Assembly: GCA_902761605.1 (NCBI GenBank)
Contig: CACWLC010000016.1
Coordinates: 1-43,739, forward strand
Source: an uncultured Prevotellaceae bacterium
Lineage (GTDB): Bacteria > Bacteroidota > Bacteroidia > Bacteroidales > Bacteroidaceae
Length of the DNA: 43,739 nt
Direction: 5' to 3'
Part shown: in pieces, positions 42,298 to 43,739 of the stretch
Position numbering within the stretch: the stretch's first letter is position 1
Layout of the letters: every line of letters starts with the position of its first letter
Notes under the pieces: generated by a model
Databases searched by the model: none
What the model was told of the DNA's origin: nothing
What the model saw: the letters and a program-made list of their open reading frames with translations, nothing else
Made by a program: the position numbers and the translations under genes

Positions 42298-43619
42298 AAA
42301 GGTTCATTATTCTGTTTCTCATCGGCTTATGTACAGTCCTGTCATATGCTCAGGATTTCAAGCCTTGTGGCACTGCGATGCTGGCAAAGAGACATAAGGC
42401 TCAGTCTTCAATTACCCGTCAGTCTTCACAGGAAGAGATCCGTCATTACGAGGGCGATAAGAAAGGCCTGATTATTCTTGTGGAGTTTCAGGACATATCT
42501 TTTGCCTCGGAAGATCCCATTCAGGCGTGGACTGATATCGCCAATAAACCAGGGTATATCGATAGAGATTCTATTGCCATAGGCAGTGTGAGCGATTATT
42601 TCTATGACCAGAGCTATGGTAAATTCAAGCTCACCTTTGATGTCGTAGGGCCCGTGAAGGCTGCACATAATCACGAGTATTATGGTGAGAATAAAGACTG
42701 GGGCGATAACTTCTGGTTCGACAAGAACGTAGGCGAACTGGTGGAAGAGGCCTGTAAGGGTGTGGCTGATAAGGTAAACTTTGCCGATTATGACTGGGAT
42801 GATGACGGAGAGGTCGAACAGGTGTTCCTGCTCTATGCCGGACGTGGTGAGAACGACTATGCCCGGGAAGACTCAGCTGTCATCTGGCCTCACATGGCAT
42901 CGCTGATGTTAGATTGGGAAGGATATGAAAAGGGCATTGTCCTTCAGGGTAAGCTCATCAACGTATATGCCTGCAGCAACGAGATAATCAGCAACGTCAG
43001 GTTTCCCCATTTGGCTGGCATTGGCACCTTCTGTCATGAGTTCAGCCACTGTCTGGGCCTTCCCGATCTCTATAATACAAAAAGTAACAATTCTGTATTA
43101 GGTCGTTACGATCTGATGGATTATGGTTCGTATTTAGGTGAGGGCTGGCGACCAGTGGGTTATTCCTCTTATGAGCGATATTGCTGTGGATGGCTCGATC
43201 CGGTGCCTATAGATAATCCTGCCGGCATAACTTCATTACTGCCCCTGCACACAAATCCCGATGCCCGTATCTATCGCATCTCGGATGATGCCAACGACTA
43301 TTATCTGATAGAGTATCGCCAGAAGGCTGAATCTTCATGGGATGAATTCTATCCGGAAACGGGGTTGCAAGCATGGCATATCGACTATGATAAAACCGCC
43401 TGGATGAATAATGAGGTGAACAACGACCCGAGTCATCTTCGCGTAGAACGGATGACGGTAGATAAGATTCCTACTGCCATCGCCGATATATCTTCAGAGG
43501 ATAAGCAGATAATAGGTGTCTACGACCTTCACGGTCGCCCTGCCGACGCCTCATCTTCCCGATTCCAAATCATCCGCTACAGCGACGGAACAACAAAGAA
43601 AAAGATGGCAGCCTGGTAG
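42294..43619 (+). CDS. M6 family secreted metalloprotease 2, shortened C-terminal region
   Basis: This is a 441-residue paralogue of the preceding gene, overlapping it by 4 bases (ATGA). Signal to ~20; zinc motif HEFSHCLGLPDLY (His248, Glu249, His252, Asp258). Compared with its neighbour, it goes from DPSHLRVERMT almost directly to the sorting tail (VDKIPTAIADIS, VYDLHGRP). It thus lacks about 60 residues that form the post-catalytic beta domain. The last codons (KMAAW) are encoded by the left arm of a terminator hairpin. Active-site residues are intact, so it may still be an active protease. Confidence 0.85.
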   Translation: MKRFIILFLIGLCTVLSYAQDFKPCGTAMLAKRHKAQSSITRQSSQEEIRHYEGDKKGLIILVEFQDISFASEDPIQAWTDIANKPGYIDRDSIAIGSVSDYFYDQSYGKFKLTFDVVGPVKAAHNHEYYGENKDWGDNFWFDKNVGELVEEACKGVADKVNFADYDWDDDGEVEQVFLLYAGRGENDYAREDSAVIWPHMASLMLDWEGYEKGIVLQGKLINVYACSNEIISNVRFPHLAGIGTFCHEFSHCLGLPDLYNTKSNNSVLGRYDLMDYGSYLGEGWRPVGYSSYERYCCGWLDPVPIDNPAGITSLLPLHTNPDARIYRISDDANDYYLIEYRQKAESSWDEFYPETGLQAWHIDYDKTAWMNNEVNNDPSHLRVERMTVDKIPTAIADISSEDKQIIGVYDLHGRPADASSSRFQIIRYSDGTTKKKMAAW

Positions 43620-43630
43620 CTGCCATCTTT
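43601..43630 (+). terminator. Terminator overlapping the M6-2 stop codon
   Basis: A perfect 12-bp stem AAAGATGGCAGC / GCTGCCATCTTT with loop CTGGTA; the stop TAG (43617-43619) spans loop and right arm. TTTGGTTT follows. It may act on transcripts from both strands, since the smalltalk gene ends at 43634 on the other strand. Confidence 0.85.
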
Positions 43631-43633
43631 GGT

Positions 43634-43735
43634 TTAGAAGCCCATGCAGGATGTTGCTCCGAGGGCTGTGAGGATTGCTGATGCAATCGATGCGATGATC
43701 TGTACGATCCACTTCAGGGTTTCCTTCTTAGTCAT
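43634..43735 (-). CDS. Smalltalk micro-protein
   Basis: This is a 33-residue protein, too short for routine gene finding. It starts MTKKETLKWIVQIIASIAS and ends TALGATSCMGF. It matches the Bacteroidetes 'smalltalk' family: a charged N terminus, one hydrophobic helix and a C-terminal GxxSCM. In most genomes such genes sit just upstream of an N-acetylmuramoyl-L-alanine amidase. Here the next gene downstream is the converging M6 gene, so the amidase is missing. Function is unknown; membrane insertion or an export signal is likely from the helix. Confidence 0.88.
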   Translation of the reverse strand: MTKKETLKWIVQIIASIASAILTALGATSCMGF

Positions 43736-43739
43736 AGTT

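Overview
The window looks like a Bacteroidales chromosome, most likely Prevotellaceae (Prevotella or a close relative). Gene content supports this: an alpha operon with a Bacteroidetes-type L17, GH97 and DUF4954 proteins, C-terminal sorting tails of the type-9-secretion kind, and a 'smalltalk' micro-protein. So do promoter boxes of the TAnnTTTG (-7) class upstream of many genes and the lack of Shine-Dalgarno sites. No rRNA, tRNA, CRISPR array or intact transposon was seen.

Layout. 1-2640: the end of the ribosomal alpha operon (rpsM tail, rpsK, rpsD, rpoA, rplQ) closed by a strong terminator; rpoA lacks two internal segments and is out of frame. 2641-3292: about 650 bases with an amidase remnant and two sets of short degenerate tandem repeats. 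3293-7952: a secreted GH35-like glycosidase, a histidine-decarboxylase-like PLP enzyme, and a two-gene alarmone module (HD hydrolase plus RelA/SpoT synthetase) in which the hydrolase carries an in-frame amber codon. 7953-10015 (minus): an AraC-type C-terminal remnant, a small secreted protein and an AGCS amino-acid symporter. 10146-15400: a glycine-zipper lipoprotein, then (minus) rlpA, gdhA and a CotH/lamin-tail secreted protein.

15513-29515 is a degradative block: an S9 peptidase; a minus-strand operon GH67 alpha-glucuronidase, B3/4 protein, mnmA and GH2 beta-galactosidase; then GH35 beta-galactosidase, GH97 and nagB. These suit breakdown of hemicellulose side chains (glucuronate, galactose) and amino sugars, but no SusC/SusD pair or hybrid two-component regulator is present. 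29682-32859: hflX overlapping a DUF4954 left-handed beta-helix protein. 32856-35553 (minus): an operon of an SPFH protein, an Arc-like DNA-binding protein, a small membrane protein and a secreted alpha/beta hydrolase. 35712-43619: a PaaI-like thioesterase, an M16 peptidase, class I fumarase and two tandem M6 metalloproteases. 43634-43735 (minus): a 33-residue smalltalk protein.

The most notable signals are the damaged essential rpoA, the amber codon in the putative antitoxin-like hydrolase, a family of 7-base-period CT-rich tracts found in three unrelated exported-protein genes (rlpA, GH67, GH35), and several intergenic arrays with periods of 10, 11 and 22 bases. Some of the damage (rpoA, the HD gene, the second M6 gene) could be assembly error rather than biology, and raw reads would settle that.
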